From Flavobacterium gelidilacus DSM 15343 (GTDB taxonomy: Bacteria; Bacteroidota; Bacteroidia; Flavobacteriales; Flavobacteriaceae), in assembly GCF_000422685.1 (NCBI RefSeq), contig NZ_KE383905.1, forward strand, positions 1-64,000: a stretch of 64,000 nucleotides of DNA, written 5' to 3'. The notes under the pieces were generated by a model that was given only the letters and a program-made list of their open reading frames with translations, did no database searches and was not told the DNA's origin. Shown here one piece after another: positions 51,724 to 60,038 of this stretch. Each line of letters opens with the position of its first letter. The stretch's first letter is position 1. The position numbers and the translations under genes were made by a program.

Positions 51724-52236
51724 ATGAAAAAATTAGCTCTATACATTCTCTCAAAACCTATTTTCAGATTCACTTTATTTTGTTTTTTATGTTGTTCTTC
51801 ACTTAATGCGCAGAATAAGGAACTTCTTCTAGGTCATTGGGAATTAGATAGAATTTCATTAGCAAATAAAAAATTTGAAGCATTTAGTGGTGATGAAGAC
51901 GAATTAAAAACCCTTTTTAGAACCGTTGTACTCCAAAAATTAGTTAAAGAAGAACCTGTTATTCACATAGAATTAGAAGCTATAAATAAACAAGTTGAAG
52001 AACTAGCCAGTTTTTATAACCAAAGTGTGCTCGAAATTAAATCACAAGCCATTAGTAATCGTGCAAAAACGGAATTGTCTGGCGAATATCTTTTGAAAGA
52101 TAAAGTTTTGATGATTGAATGGTCTAATGCTGAAAAGAATAACTTAAAAATCATAAAACTAAATAAAAACGAACTTGTTTTTAGGGATTTAGAACCCAAT
52201 TTAGTGTTTTATTATTTCAAACTTGTACAAGAATAA
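51724..52236 (+). CDS. Exported protein of unknown function (lipocalin-like)
   Basis: The 170-residue protein has a signal peptide (about 12-29, ending SLNAQ). The motif LLGHWELDRI follows, the usual start of small lipocalin-like flavobacterial proteins, then a charged helix and a closing beta segment (LKIIKLNKNELVFRDLEPNLVFYYFK, in part). The mature domain may bind a hydrophobic ligand, but this is only a fold-level resemblance. It is the first gene after the LuxR regulator. Confidence 0.62.
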   Translation: MKKLALYILSKPIFRFTLFCFLCCSSLNAQNKELLLGHWELDRISLANKKFEAFSGDEDELKTLFRTVVLQKLVKEEPVIHIELEAINKQVEELASFYNQSVLEIKSQAISNRAKTELSGEYLLKDKVLMIEWSNAEKNNLKIIKLNKNELVFRDLEPNLVFYYFKLVQE

Positions 52237-52260
52237 TGGTTGTTGAAAACGTTAAATTAA

Positions 52261-52329
52261 AGAAATAAAAAACCAGAACCAAAAAGAGTTGAAGGTGAAA
52301 AAGTGGATAAAGCAAAATTTAATAAATAG
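52261..52329 (+). pseudogene. Coding remnant (3' end of a lost gene)
   Basis: A 22-codon open stretch reads RNKKPEPKRVEGEKVDKAKF then NK and stop, with no start codon and no complete gene upstream in frame. The Pro/Lys/Glu composition looks like a protein tail rather than random AT-rich DNA. It lies between two exported-protein genes of the accessory run. Confidence 0.4.
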
Positions 52330-52334
52330 TAATT

Positions 52335-52880
52335 ATGAAAATACTAGTTGCATTTTTTTTAATAATTTATAGTTCTATTTCCATAGCACAATCAAATCTT
52401 AATATATCAATTTCAAAAATTGAAACTTATATGTTAACTCTTCCTCAAACTCAAATCGTTGGTCCCATGGATATTCAATTTGACATTGAATATCATTTTG
52501 CAAAAAATATTCAAACCAAAGAGCTTATTTTACATTATAAAATTAAAAACATAAAACATCAAGTTAAGTTCGGAACTCTCAGGTTCAAAAAGGATAACAT
52601 TATTTACAGACAAGATGAATTAAATACAATTGATGGGTTAAAAGGAGAAGGGTTTACGGATCTAGAAATTAAGACTTTGAAAATTAACACAAGTATTTTA
52701 AATCTAGAAAATACTAATATTAACTTATCTAGCAATTATTTTAATAAAATTGTTATGAAAAATGCAACAAAAGATTTAAACATAGATAATCTATTCCTAA
52801 ATATTGCTAATACTAGCATAGAAAAAGCAGATTTTATTAATAGTGCCAAGCTTAAAAACAGAATAGATAAAATTAAATAA
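52335..52880 (+). CDS. Exported protein of unknown function
   Basis: The 181-residue protein has a signal peptide (1-18, ending ISIAQ). The mature part is Ile/Asn/Lys-rich with alternating strands and resembles no family I know; it has no cysteine. Base composition and AT-rich codon use are like those of its neighbours in the accessory run. It is probably transcribed with the genes around it, and the gap to the 855-residue protein is only 61 bp. Confidence 0.65.
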   Translation: MKILVAFFLIIYSSISIAQSNLNISISKIETYMLTLPQTQIVGPMDIQFDIEYHFAKNIQTKELILHYKIKNIKHQVKFGTLRFKKDNIIYRQDELNTIDGLKGEGFTDLEIKTLKINTSILNLENTNINLSSNYFNKIVMKNATKDLNIDNLFLNIANTSIEKADFINSAKLKNRIDKIK

Positions 52881-52941
52881 TAGGGTGCTTTTTATAGCTC
52901 ATATTTAAAACTTATTTAATAATAACGTCAAATTTTATATT

Positions 52942-55509
52942 ATGAAGAAGTATATACTTTTAATTCTAATTGTACACAGTTTTTTTTCATATAGTCAAAA
53001 TAATTCTCCTAAAACAATTGATTTGATTTATTCTCCTAGCGGAAATAGGAATGGTTTAAAACCAGTTTATATTACATTTAAATATAAATTTATTTATGCG
53101 GTTGGCGATATTTATTTAGTTAAGGCTTCACAATGTAGTTCAGATTTAGCCTACCAATACAATGGTAGAGAATATTCTTTTACTGACATAGAAGGAAGTA
53201 ATGCTATAAGAAAAATTAAAGCCCACTCACCTACAATTGAAATGAGCATTTACGGTCCTAATGGCTTTATAAAAAAAGTTAGACCGATGATTATTTCTAA
53301 TAATTTAGGAGGTGTATTATCAGCGGATGCCGATGTTGTATGTAATGCAAAATCAAATTCTGAAAAAGATCCTGAAAATTATTATATATCAAATGTCAAT
53401 GTAATTAATGTTTCTTATGAAAATACTGGGGAACTTAATAGTATAATTGAAATAAAATTACGTGATGAAAAGAAGACTGCTGATATAGATAAGCTAATTA
53501 CAGAAGCTCAAAATGATCAATTATACAATAATTCACTTTTGGCTAAACAAAAATATGAAAAGGTCTTAGTCTTAGATAAAAGTAATCAAATAGCAATAAA
53601 GGGTCTTGAGTCAATTAATAAAAAAATAAAAGAAAAAGATAAAAAAGACCTTTTTGATGATTTAATTAAAAGAGGTAGTGAAGCTGAAAATAGAGGTGAT
53701 TTGGATGAAGCAGAAAATTTTTATGATGAAGCCATAAATACCGGTACAAATAATGGATTGGCTCAAAATAATAAAAGTATTGTCAAATATAAAAAGGATC
53801 AAAAACAAAGAGATTTTGAAAATAAAGAGAATGAACTTAAAAAAGAAATTGACAGAATACAAAAAGAGAATATCAAATCTCAAAAAGAAATTTCAGATAA
53901 CATTTATAAACAAGAGGAGATCGAAAGAAAAGCTGAAAAAGATTTTATTAATAAACAAATGGATAGTATTTCCAGAGATTTAGATCAAAAAGAAAGAAAA
54001 GAAGCTAATGATAAAATAAAAAAATATTGGGACGATAAAAGAATTGAGAAAGAAAGAATTGAAACACAAGAAGATAAAATTGTAAAAGAAGAGAGAAGTT
54101 TAAGAAGAGATTCTGATTATAATAGGATTCAAAGTATGCACTCTTTCATGAAAAATGATCGTGAAGAGTTTATAAAGGCAGCAGGAATTGCATCGGCTAA
54201 ATATGAAGAAGCTGTTGCATATAACGAAAAAATTAGCGAAGCAAGTAAGCTTAAAAAAGAATGGTGGGATAATAATACTTATATTCAGGTTATTGCAGAT
54301 GATTTATATGAAAATCAAAGAGAATCTAACCATGAGAACGTTATGGTATTAATGATGCAACAGAGAAATTTATACGAAGCTGCCAAAGAACTTTATTTCA
54401 AAACTTTGTTTTATGTTGATTTAAATTCTCAAAATTATAAGTTTACAGTAAATAAAATAGAATCTATTAATAAAGAAATTGATTTTTCTAAAATGCTAAA
54501 TAAAATATCACCCAGAGGTGAAAAAATTAGAAAAGAAAACAGAGCATTCATAAAAAGCATGGTTAGAGCTAATAGAATGGATGATAATAAAAAGAAAGCA
54601 GAGATGGCTTTTACAATAATGCGATTAGAAGATCCTTATTCCATCGAAAACAATTTTAAGGAAATAGAGTTGCAGTATAGATTAAATGGAGCCGATGAAA
54701 AATATCGCAATGAAGCAGCTATAGCTGGTCAAACGCATTCAATTGCTAATGATCTTATATTTAACAATGAAGGAAACTTAGTAGGTGGTAGAAAATTTGC
54801 AGTTATAAATGTATTTACTTGGTTAGAATATTCAATGATGCCAATTCTTATGAATGTCACTTCTGATAATTATCCTCCAAGAACAGAAATTGACGACTTT
54901 ATAAGTTTTAATCCAATTTTTGGTCTTGAAGTAATGTGGATGAAAACCAAGTTTTTTGATTTAAACACAGGCTTTTTTGGCGGAATAGGTATTACTCCAA
55001 GTCCGGGAGAGAGTATAGGTTATATCAAATACGGTGGGAAACTCAATCTTGATTTTGGATTAAAAAGAGTTAAAATAGCTACTTTAGCAGCTTATGAGTT
55101 TCATACTGCTGAACGAGAAATTGATTACGATGTAAATGATATCAACAACGGTTATGAGATAATTACACCGTCAAATAAACAAGGGATTGGATCTTTTAAT
55201 TATAGTGTTCTGAAATTAGGTGCGGGAATCAAAATTGATATTGGAGACGAAGATAGCTCTGGTCATATTTTGTTAATGGCTTTGGCTGAAAAACCAAGCT
55301 TTTACAAAGAGAACTTTACAGATAAACCTATAATTTCATTTTCTTTAGAAGTGCAGTTTTTAGGTGGTTTTACTTTTGGGGGCGGCTATGCTAAAAATTA
55401 TTTTATAGCTGGAGAAAAAAAATACGATTTTTGGGAAATAAAAAACAAAGATTTTTACTCTTTTTTTCTTGGAAAAAAATGGACTATTTTAGATCCATCT
55501 GCTCCTTAA
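52942..55509 (+). CDS. Large exported protein with TPR, coiled coil and C-terminal barrel-like domain
   Basis: The 855-residue protein has a signal peptide (1-18, ending FSYSQ). A beta-rich N-terminal part (about 20-175, two cysteines) is followed by TPR-like helices (about 180-285: LAKQKYEKVLVLDKSNQIAIKGL and EAENRGDLDEAENFYDEAI, in part). Next come a very long charged coiled coil (about 285-400) and a mixed helical segment (400-620). The C-terminal region (about 640-855) has alternating glycine/aromatic strands (GGFTFGGGYAKNYF) like an outer-membrane barrel. I do not recognise the family. The combination suggests an envelope-spanning scaffold. Confidence 0.7.
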   Translation: MKKYILLILIVHSFFSYSQNNSPKTIDLIYSPSGNRNGLKPVYITFKYKFIYAVGDIYLVKASQCSSDLAYQYNGREYSFTDIEGSNAIRKIKAHSPTIEMSIYGPNGFIKKVRPMIISNNLGGVLSADADVVCNAKSNSEKDPENYYISNVNVINVSYENTGELNSIIEIKLRDEKKTADIDKLITEAQNDQLYNNSLLAKQKYEKVLVLDKSNQIAIKGLESINKKIKEKDKKDLFDDLIKRGSEAENRGDLDEAENFYDEAINTGTNNGLAQNNKSIVKYKKDQKQRDFENKENELKKEIDRIQKENIKSQKEISDNIYKQEEIERKAEKDFINKQMDSISRDLDQKERKEANDKIKKYWDDKRIEKERIETQEDKIVKEERSLRRDSDYNRIQSMHSFMKNDREEFIKAAGIASAKYEEAVAYNEKISEASKLKKEWWDNNTYIQVIADDLYENQRESNHENVMVLMMQQRNLYEAAKELYFKTLFYVDLNSQNYKFTVNKIESINKEIDFSKMLNKISPRGEKIRKENRAFIKSMVRANRMDDNKKKAEMAFTIMRLEDPYSIENNFKEIELQYRLNGADEKYRNEAAIAGQTHSIANDLIFNNEGNLVGGRKFAVINVFTWLEYSMMPILMNVTSDNYPPRTEIDDFISFNPIFGLEVMWMKTKFFDLNTGFFGGIGITPSPGESIGYIKYGGKLNLDFGLKRVKIATLAAYEFHTAEREIDYDVNDINNGYEIITPSNKQGIGSFNYSVLKLGAGIKIDIGDEDSSGHILLMALAEKPSFYKENFTDKPIISFSLEVQFLGGFTFGGGYAKNYFIAGEKKYDFWEIKNKDFYSFFLGKKWTILDPSAP

Positions 55510-55529
55510 TTAATTTTAAATAAAAAAAA

Positions 55530-55931
55530 ATGAAAAAATTATTTAAACTTATTGTCATATTTTCTTTTCTTGTTGTAGTTCATGGCTGTAATGAAGAATC
55601 GTATATAGAAAATATAGGTTTTGTAGAAGAGTCTAATAATCAAATGCCGGGTAATGGTTCGGTAGTTTTTTGGACATCTAATGCTAATCCCATTTTTTTC
55701 TGTAATGGTGGATTGAATTTTTATGTTGATGGCTCATACGTGGGTACTTTATCAGAAACTAGAAATGTAGTTCCAAATTGCGGAACTTCTAGCGCATCTT
55801 CATTTTCAATTTCGTTAAATGAAGGAGTTCATTCTGTTACTGCGAATGGTACTGGTGAATTTTGCACTTTCAGTTATAATTTTAATATTGATATCATCAG
55901 AAATACATGTCTTAAACAAGAATTAAATTAG
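55530..55931 (+). CDS. Lipoprotein of unknown function
   Basis: The 133-residue protein has a lipobox HGC (Cys20). The mature domain contains five further cysteines and a beta-rich fold with NGGLNFYVDGSYVGTLSE, reminiscent of small Ig-like or carbohydrate-contact domains, but no family is recognised. It starts 20 bp after the 855-residue protein and so is co-transcribed with it. Confidence 0.68.
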   Translation: MKKLFKLIVIFSFLVVVHGCNEESYIENIGFVEESNNQMPGNGSVVFWTSNANPIFFCNGGLNFYVDGSYVGTLSETRNVVPNCGTSSASSFSISLNEGVHSVTANGTGEFCTFSYNFNIDIIRNTCLKQELN

Positions 55932-55993
55932 TCTCTACTATTAAAAAAGTAAGTTGAACTTTAAGATTTATAATTGACCAGCCTATTTCCAAT

Positions 55994-56506
55994 ATGAAAT
56001 TCACCAAAGAAGAAAAAAAATTTTGGCAAAGCCATTATCATTTTGATAAGCCTTCTCAACTTCACGAAAATTGGCAACAGATTTGGTCAGTTGATAATAG
56101 TGAAGGTGATGATTTTTTTTATTTTTTCACTTTGCGAGTTACTACAATTGTAGATGTTTATTTAAAAGCTTCTTTAATTACGGATAAAGCTGTTGAGTAT
56201 ATGACAAAATTCAAAGAGCTTAAATATTTAGTTCTAAGGCAACATCAAAATATTACCAAAGCAAGTATTCCGTTTTTTAATCAGATGGATAAACTTGAAA
56301 GTTTAGATGTTACTAAAACCAAAATTACTTTAACAGATTTATACGATTCTTTAAACAATCAAAATCTAAAAGAAGTGTTTCTAGATTCAGAAGAAAAGGA
56401 AGAAAATATATTGGAAAAAGCATTTGTCTTAAAAGAAAGAATGCCTAACTGCGATATTTATTTAGACACATCTGATTCATACAATGAAAAACCAATATTT
56501 AATTAA
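55994..56506 (+). CDS. Protein with leucine-rich-repeat-like segment, unknown function
   Basis: The 170-residue protein has no signal peptide. Residues 70-140 carry spaced leucines (FKELKYLVLRQHQNITKASIPFF and KLESLDVTKTKITLTDLYD, in part) compatible with two or three irregular leucine-rich repeats. It lies in the accessory run between a lipoprotein gene and a MORN-type gene, 15 bp before the latter. Function is not recognised. Confidence 0.62.
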   Translation: MKFTKEEKKFWQSHYHFDKPSQLHENWQQIWSVDNSEGDDFFYFFTLRVTTIVDVYLKASLITDKAVEYMTKFKELKYLVLRQHQNITKASIPFFNQMDKLESLDVTKTKITLTDLYDSLNNQNLKEVFLDSEEKEENILEKAFVLKERMPNCDIYLDTSDSYNEKPIFN

Positions 56507-56521
56507 ATAAACTTTAAAATT

Positions 56522-57196
56522 ATGAAAACAAATAAATTTTTACCGTTGTTTTTTTGTCTTTTTATTTCAATTTTGGCTGTAAGTCAAACTAAAGGAATAG
56601 AAGAAAAAGAATATTATAAAAATGGACAATTACAATCAATAGGAAAATATATTGATGAAATTGAAACAGGAGAATGGAAATATTATCATGAAAATGGAAA
56701 ACTAAAATCAATAGGAAAATATATTGAAGGAAATGAAGCTGGAGAATGGAAATTTTATGACGAAACTGGAAAATTAGTAGAAACTATTAAGTTTTTTGAT
56801 GGCAAACTATCAGATAATATACCGCCAATTCAAAAATATCTAGATAAGGTGGTGAGTTTAGAATTATACGAAGATGAACCCACAAAAGTTTCTCAAAAAA
56901 TTTCAATAACTACTTTTATATCAACATCAGATACAAAAGGTTTTGTTAACTATAAGAAGGTTTATTCTAATATAGATTGGAGTGAATTTAATAAATATAA
57001 ATATAATGTCTATAAAGATTTTGTTGTCATAGAATTCATATTTCACAATGAAATTAAGTATCAATATTCTGACAATGAATCAAAAAACAAAAATGAAGAA
57101 GTATATTCTTTTAGTTGTCAGATTTGGCCAAAAGATGAAGCTGAAGTTTTAGAAATTTTAAAAGATTGGAAAGATAAACGTGATGGTAACTACTAA
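56522..57196 (+). CDS. MORN-repeat-variant (YwqK-like) exported protein
   Basis: The 224-residue protein has a signal peptide (about 1-21, ending LAVSQ). Two and a half MORN_2-type repeats follow (EYYKNGQLQSIGKYIDEIE, KYYHENGKLKSIGKYIEGNE, KFYDETGKL), then a C-terminal domain of unknown fold (110-224) with one cysteine. Databases often call such proteins YwqK antitoxins, but there is no toxin gene here and the protein is exported, so that label should not be used. It is last in the plus-strand accessory run. Confidence 0.72.
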   Translation: MKTNKFLPLFFCLFISILAVSQTKGIEEKEYYKNGQLQSIGKYIDEIETGEWKYYHENGKLKSIGKYIEGNEAGEWKFYDETGKLVETIKFFDGKLSDNIPPIQKYLDKVVSLELYEDEPTKVSQKISITTFISTSDTKGFVNYKKVYSNIDWSEFNKYKYNVYKDFVVIEFIFHNEIKYQYSDNESKNKNEEVYSFSCQIWPKDEAEVLEILKDWKDKRDGNY

Positions 57197-57260
57197 CAAA
57201 ATTAAATAAATTTTTAGAACAGAAATAAATATATTAAACAAGTAATTTTTAATTAAATAC

Positions 57261-57296
57261 AAAAAACCTCAAATTTTTGTAAACATGAGGCTTTTT
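57261..57296 (+). terminator. Bidirectional terminator between MORN gene and fabD
   Basis: ACAAAAAACCTCA is complementary to TGAGGCTTTTTGT around CCTCA (57267-57271)/TGAGG (57286-57290), with A and T tracts on either side. Confidence 0.75.
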
Positions 57297-57314
57297 GTAT
57301 TCTATTATATAAAT

Positions 57315-58187
57315 TTATGCCGAAAACGTCTCAGCATCATTATTTATTTTCTTAACCAATCCAACCAAAACTTTTCCTGGTCCAACTTCTGTAAAACTAG
57401 TTGCACCGTCAGCAATCATTTGATTTACCGATTGTGTCCAACGAACTGGAGCCGTTAATTGAATTATTAGATTTTTCTTAATTTCTTCAGCATCAGAAAC
57501 CGCATTCGCCGTAACGTTTTGATAAACCGGACAAATAGGAGTAGAGAAAGTAGTTGCTTCAATAGCTGCTGCTAATTCTTCTCTAGCAGGCTCCATCATT
57601 GGCGAATGAAATGCTCCTCCAACTGGTAAAATTAAAGCTCTTTTTGCTCCAGCTTCTTTCATTTTTTCACAAGCTTCTTCAACAGCTTTGTATTCTCCGG
57701 AAATCACTAACTGACCTGGACAGTTATAGTTTGCAGCCACAACAACTCCATCAATAGAAGCACAAATGTCTTCTACGATTTTGTCATCTAAGTTCAAAAC
57801 TGCTGCCATTGTTGAAGGTTTAATTTCACAAGCTTTTTGCATAGCTAAAGCACGTTGAGAAACTAATTTTAGACCATCTTCAAACGATAAAGCACCGTTT
57901 GCTACTAATGCTGAAAATTCACCCAAGGAATGTCCAGCAACCATTTCTGGTTTGAAGTCTTCTAAGGTTTTTGCTAAGATAACTGAATGTAAAAAAACGG
58001 CTGGTTGTGTAACTTTGGTTTCTTTTAATTCTTCCGCTGTTCCTTCAAACATGATGTCTGTGATTCTGAAACCTAGAATATCGTTTGCTTTTTCAAATAA
58101 TTCTTTGGCTAAGGCCGAATTTTCGTATAAGTCTTTACCCATTCCTGAGAATTGTGCTCCTTGACCAGGAAATATGTATGCTTTCAT
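57315..58187 (-). CDS. fabD: Malonyl-CoA:ACP transacylase
   Basis: FabD loads malonate onto acyl carrier protein for fatty acid synthesis. The 290-residue protein has YIFPGQGAQFSGMG at the N-terminus, the nucleophile Ser in MVAGHSLGEFSALV (about 87), His in GAFHSPMM (about 193), and VGPGKVLVGLVKKI at the end. The preceding region contains a partial word repeat, and the gene stands alone. Length is that of the family. Confidence 0.96.
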   Translation of the reverse strand: MKAYIFPGQGAQFSGMGKDLYENSALAKELFEKANDILGFRITDIMFEGTAEELKETKVTQPAVFLHSVILAKTLEDFKPEMVAGHSLGEFSALVANGALSFEDGLKLVSQRALAMQKACEIKPSTMAAVLNLDDKIVEDICASIDGVVVAANYNCPGQLVISGEYKAVEEACEKMKEAGAKRALILPVGGAFHSPMMEPAREELAAAIEATTFSTPICPVYQNVTANAVSDAEEIKKNLIIQLTAPVRWTQSVNQMIADGATSFTEVGPGKVLVGLVKKINNDAETFSA

Positions 58188-58198
58188 GTTTTTAATTT

Positions 58199-58224
58199 AA
58201 AGATTGAATGATTTAAAGATTGAA
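58199..58224 (+). repeat. Direct repeat AAAGATTGAA upstream of fabD
   Basis: Two copies of AAAGATTGAA (58199-58208, 58215-58224) sit 11 bp before the fabD start codon (minus-strand gene). Confidence 0.55.
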
Positions 58225-58261
58225 AAATTAAACCTAAGCAAAATTAAACATTTTTAAGCAT

Positions 58262-58296
58262 AAAAAAACCTTACAAATAGTAAAATCTGTAAGGTT
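58262..58296 (-). terminator. Terminator of the yceI gene
   Basis: On the minus strand AACCTTACA pairs with TGTAAGGTT (58288-58296 with 58267-58275), and a T-run of seven follows toward fabD. Confidence 0.78.
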
Positions 58297-58316
58297 ATAT
58301 CTTTTTTGAAAAAAAA

Positions 58317-58847
58317 TTAAGCTTTTGCCAATTGTAAATCAATGATAAGTTTTACTTCTTCACCTACTAAAACCCCACCAGTTTCTAAAGCTGCATTCCA
58401 GTTTAAACCCCATTCTTTTCTGTTTATTTTTCCTTCAATGTTTAATCCAACTTTAGTGTTACCCCATGGATCTTGCATTAATCCACTAAACTCTACTGGA
58501 AGATTAATTTCTTTTGTAACACCTTTAATAGTTAAATCTCCAGTTAAATTATATTTATTCTCATTCACCTTAGCAAACGATTTTCCTGTGAAAGTTAGTT
58601 TAGGATGGTTTTCTGCATCAAAAAAATCACCGCTTTTTAAATGGTTATCTCTGTCAGTATTTCTTGTGTCAACAGAATCAATAGCAGCTGAAAAAGAAAT
58701 TTTTGCTGTTGAAAAATCATTTTCTTCTGTTTCGATAGCTCCTTCGTAAGTATCAAATTTACCTGAAACATTAGTAAACATCATGTGCTTTACTTTAAAA
58801 CCAATTTCTGAATGTGTTGGGTCAATTGCCCATTTTGTAATTGCCAT
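58317..58847 (-). CDS. YceI family lipid/polyisoprenoid-binding protein
   Basis: The 176-residue protein has the YceI lipocalin-like core: WAIDPTHSEIGFKVKHMMFTNVSGKF, NHLKSGDFFDAENHPKLTF and GDLTIKGVTKEINLPVEF (in part). Such proteins bind long isoprenoids and are induced by acid, osmotic or redox stress in several bacteria. Unlike E. coli YceI there is no signal peptide, so it is cytosolic here. An operator-like palindrome 16 bp long lies upstream (58914-58929). Function in this species is inferred only from family and context. Confidence 0.9.
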   Translation of the reverse strand: MAITKWAIDPTHSEIGFKVKHMMFTNVSGKFDTYEGAIETEENDFSTAKISFSAAIDSVDTRNTDRDNHLKSGDFFDAENHPKLTFTGKSFAKVNENKYNLTGDLTIKGVTKEINLPVEFSGLMQDPWGNTKVGLNIEGKINRKEWGLNWNAALETGGVLVGEEVKLIIDLQLAKA

Positions 58848-58883
58848 AATATGTATGTTTTTAATTAATTTTTAATAACACTA

Positions 58884-58929
58884 CAAACTTACAATCAGAT
58901 TAGTAACTCATCACTTAACCTAGATTAAG
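58884..58929 (-). promoter_or_regulatory. yceI promoter with palindromic activator site
   Basis: The palindrome CTTAACCTAGATTAAG (58914-58929) is centred 30.5 bp upstream of the edge of a TAAGTTTG box (58884-58891, minus strand). No TTG sits at -33, as expected when an activator bound near -41 replaces it. The same palindrome, with the same spacing, lies before the pirin operon. Confidence 0.78.
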
Positions 58930-58935
58930 AACGCA

Positions 58936-59463
58936 CTAGAAATTAATAGATTTAACAATTTTTAATAAGTCGTTTTTTAAAGTTTCATCGGTAATCCCTT
59001 TTTTATCATCAAAATTATCGTAGAAACTTGGAAAAGAAAATGTGCCCACTAGATCTGCTTTATGTATTGGAAATCTAGTTTTAGCCATATCTAAAACAAA
59101 ACCTCCACCACGAGCTCCAGGTGAAGTTGCCATCAAGAGCATTTTTTTGTTTTGAAATACTTTACCATCAATTCTTGAACACCAATCTAAAATATTTTTG
59201 AAAGCAACTGTGTAAGCTCCATTGTGTTCGGCTAAAGAAACTACCAGTAAATCGGCTTCATTAATTTTATCTAAAAAATTTTGGGCTTCCTCTGGAAAAC
59301 CATTTTCTTCTATATCAACAGAATATAAGGGCATTTCAAAATCATTCAAATCTATAATTTCTGCAGTTGTATTTTGAAATAAGTTTGCCGTATATGTTGC
59401 AAATTTTTTATTGATCGAATTTTTACTGGATGATCCTCCAAAGGCAATTATTTTTTTAGTCAT
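58936..59463 (-). CDS. NADPH-dependent FMN reductase-like flavoprotein
   Basis: The 175-residue flavodoxin-fold protein carries IIAFGGSSSKNS (phosphate loop for FMN) and LVVSLAEHNGAYTVAFKNILDW (in part), the signature of NADPH-dependent FMN reductases. It also has ATSPGARGG. Such enzymes reduce quinones, azo dyes or chromate and supply reduced flavin. Start at ATG 59463 overlaps the FeS-protein gene by 8 bp, the last gene of the pirin-GNAT-FeS operon. Confidence 0.87.
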   Translation of the reverse strand: MTKKIIAFGGSSSKNSINKKFATYTANLFQNTTAEIIDLNDFEMPLYSVDIEENGFPEEAQNFLDKINEADLLVVSLAEHNGAYTVAFKNILDWCSRIDGKVFQNKKMLLMATSPGARGGGFVLDMAKTRFPIHKADLVGTFSFPSFYDNFDDKKGITDETLKNDLLKIVKSINF

Positions 59464-59689
59464 TGGTTTTGTTTTTATAGTATGATAAAGCTCCAGAAGG
59501 ACATTTTTTAACTGTTTCAATTATTTTTTCTGAAGTCGAGGCATCAATTTTAATCCAAGGTTTTTCTTTGGGCTTAAATACATCAGGATTGTTTTTTACG
59601 CAATTTCCAGAATGTGTACATTTTCCAGATTGCCATACAACAGTAACTTCACCGTTTGTATATTCTTTTGTAATGTCTTTTGGATTCAT
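59456..59689 (-). CDS. Small (4Fe-4S)-binding protein
   Basis: The 77-residue protein carries a divergent single-cluster ferredoxin motif: CTHSGNCVKNNPDVF and a later KKCPSGALSY, which gives Cys-x5-Cys and a third cysteine before PSGAL (Fer4_19-type). Probably a low-potential electron carrier for the neighbouring flavin reductase. An ATG 17 codons upstream would overlap the GNAT gene; I keep 59689, which begins MNPKDI. Translation is coupled to the reductase by an 8-bp overlap. Confidence 0.82.
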   Translation of the reverse strand: MNPKDITKEYTNGEVTVVWQSGKCTHSGNCVKNNPDVFKPKEKPWIKIDASTSEKIIETVKKCPSGALSYYKNKTND

Positions 59690-59705
59690 AGCTACTATAT
59701 TTAAG

Positions 59706-59984
59706 TTATAAAGTATCCTGAAATTCAGGTGTTTTTTCAATCACACTTTTTACAAACGGACAAAGCGGAAGTATTTTTAAATTCTTTTCTCTAGCAAATT
59801 CAACAGCTTTTGCAACCATCATTTTACCAAAACCTTTTCCATTATTCCCGTCGTTTACTTCTGTGTGGTCAATTATGATTTTATCTTCACCTGCAAATAC
59901 AAAAGTCATTTTAGCTTCTGTTTTTCCATTTACTTCTATATAGAAAAAACCATTTTTTTCGTTTGTATTTAATTGTACTTCCAT
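59706..59984 (-). CDS. GNAT family N-acetyltransferase (YjdJ-type)
   Basis: The 92-residue protein is a minimal GNAT domain: IIDHTEVNDGNNGKGFGKMMVAKAVEFA with the acetyl-CoA-binding GxGxGxM-like loop, then KILPLCPFVKSVIEKTPEF (in part), typical of YjdJ-type short members. The acceptor is unknown. It lies between the pirin and FeS-protein genes, so it shares their presumed stress-linked regulation. Confidence 0.85.
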   Translation of the reverse strand: MEVQLNTNEKNGFFYIEVNGKTEAKMTFVFAGEDKIIIDHTEVNDGNNGKGFGKMMVAKAVEFAREKNLKILPLCPFVKSVIEKTPEFQDTL

Positions 59985-60038
59985 TTTTTTTAATTTAAAC
60001 TACGAGTGAATACTCCTAACTGAACACTGAGCACATTC

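Noticed and set aside
56522..57196. YwqK antitoxin of a toxin-antitoxin pair
   Set aside because: The protein is exported and has MORN-type repeats; no toxin gene is adjacent.
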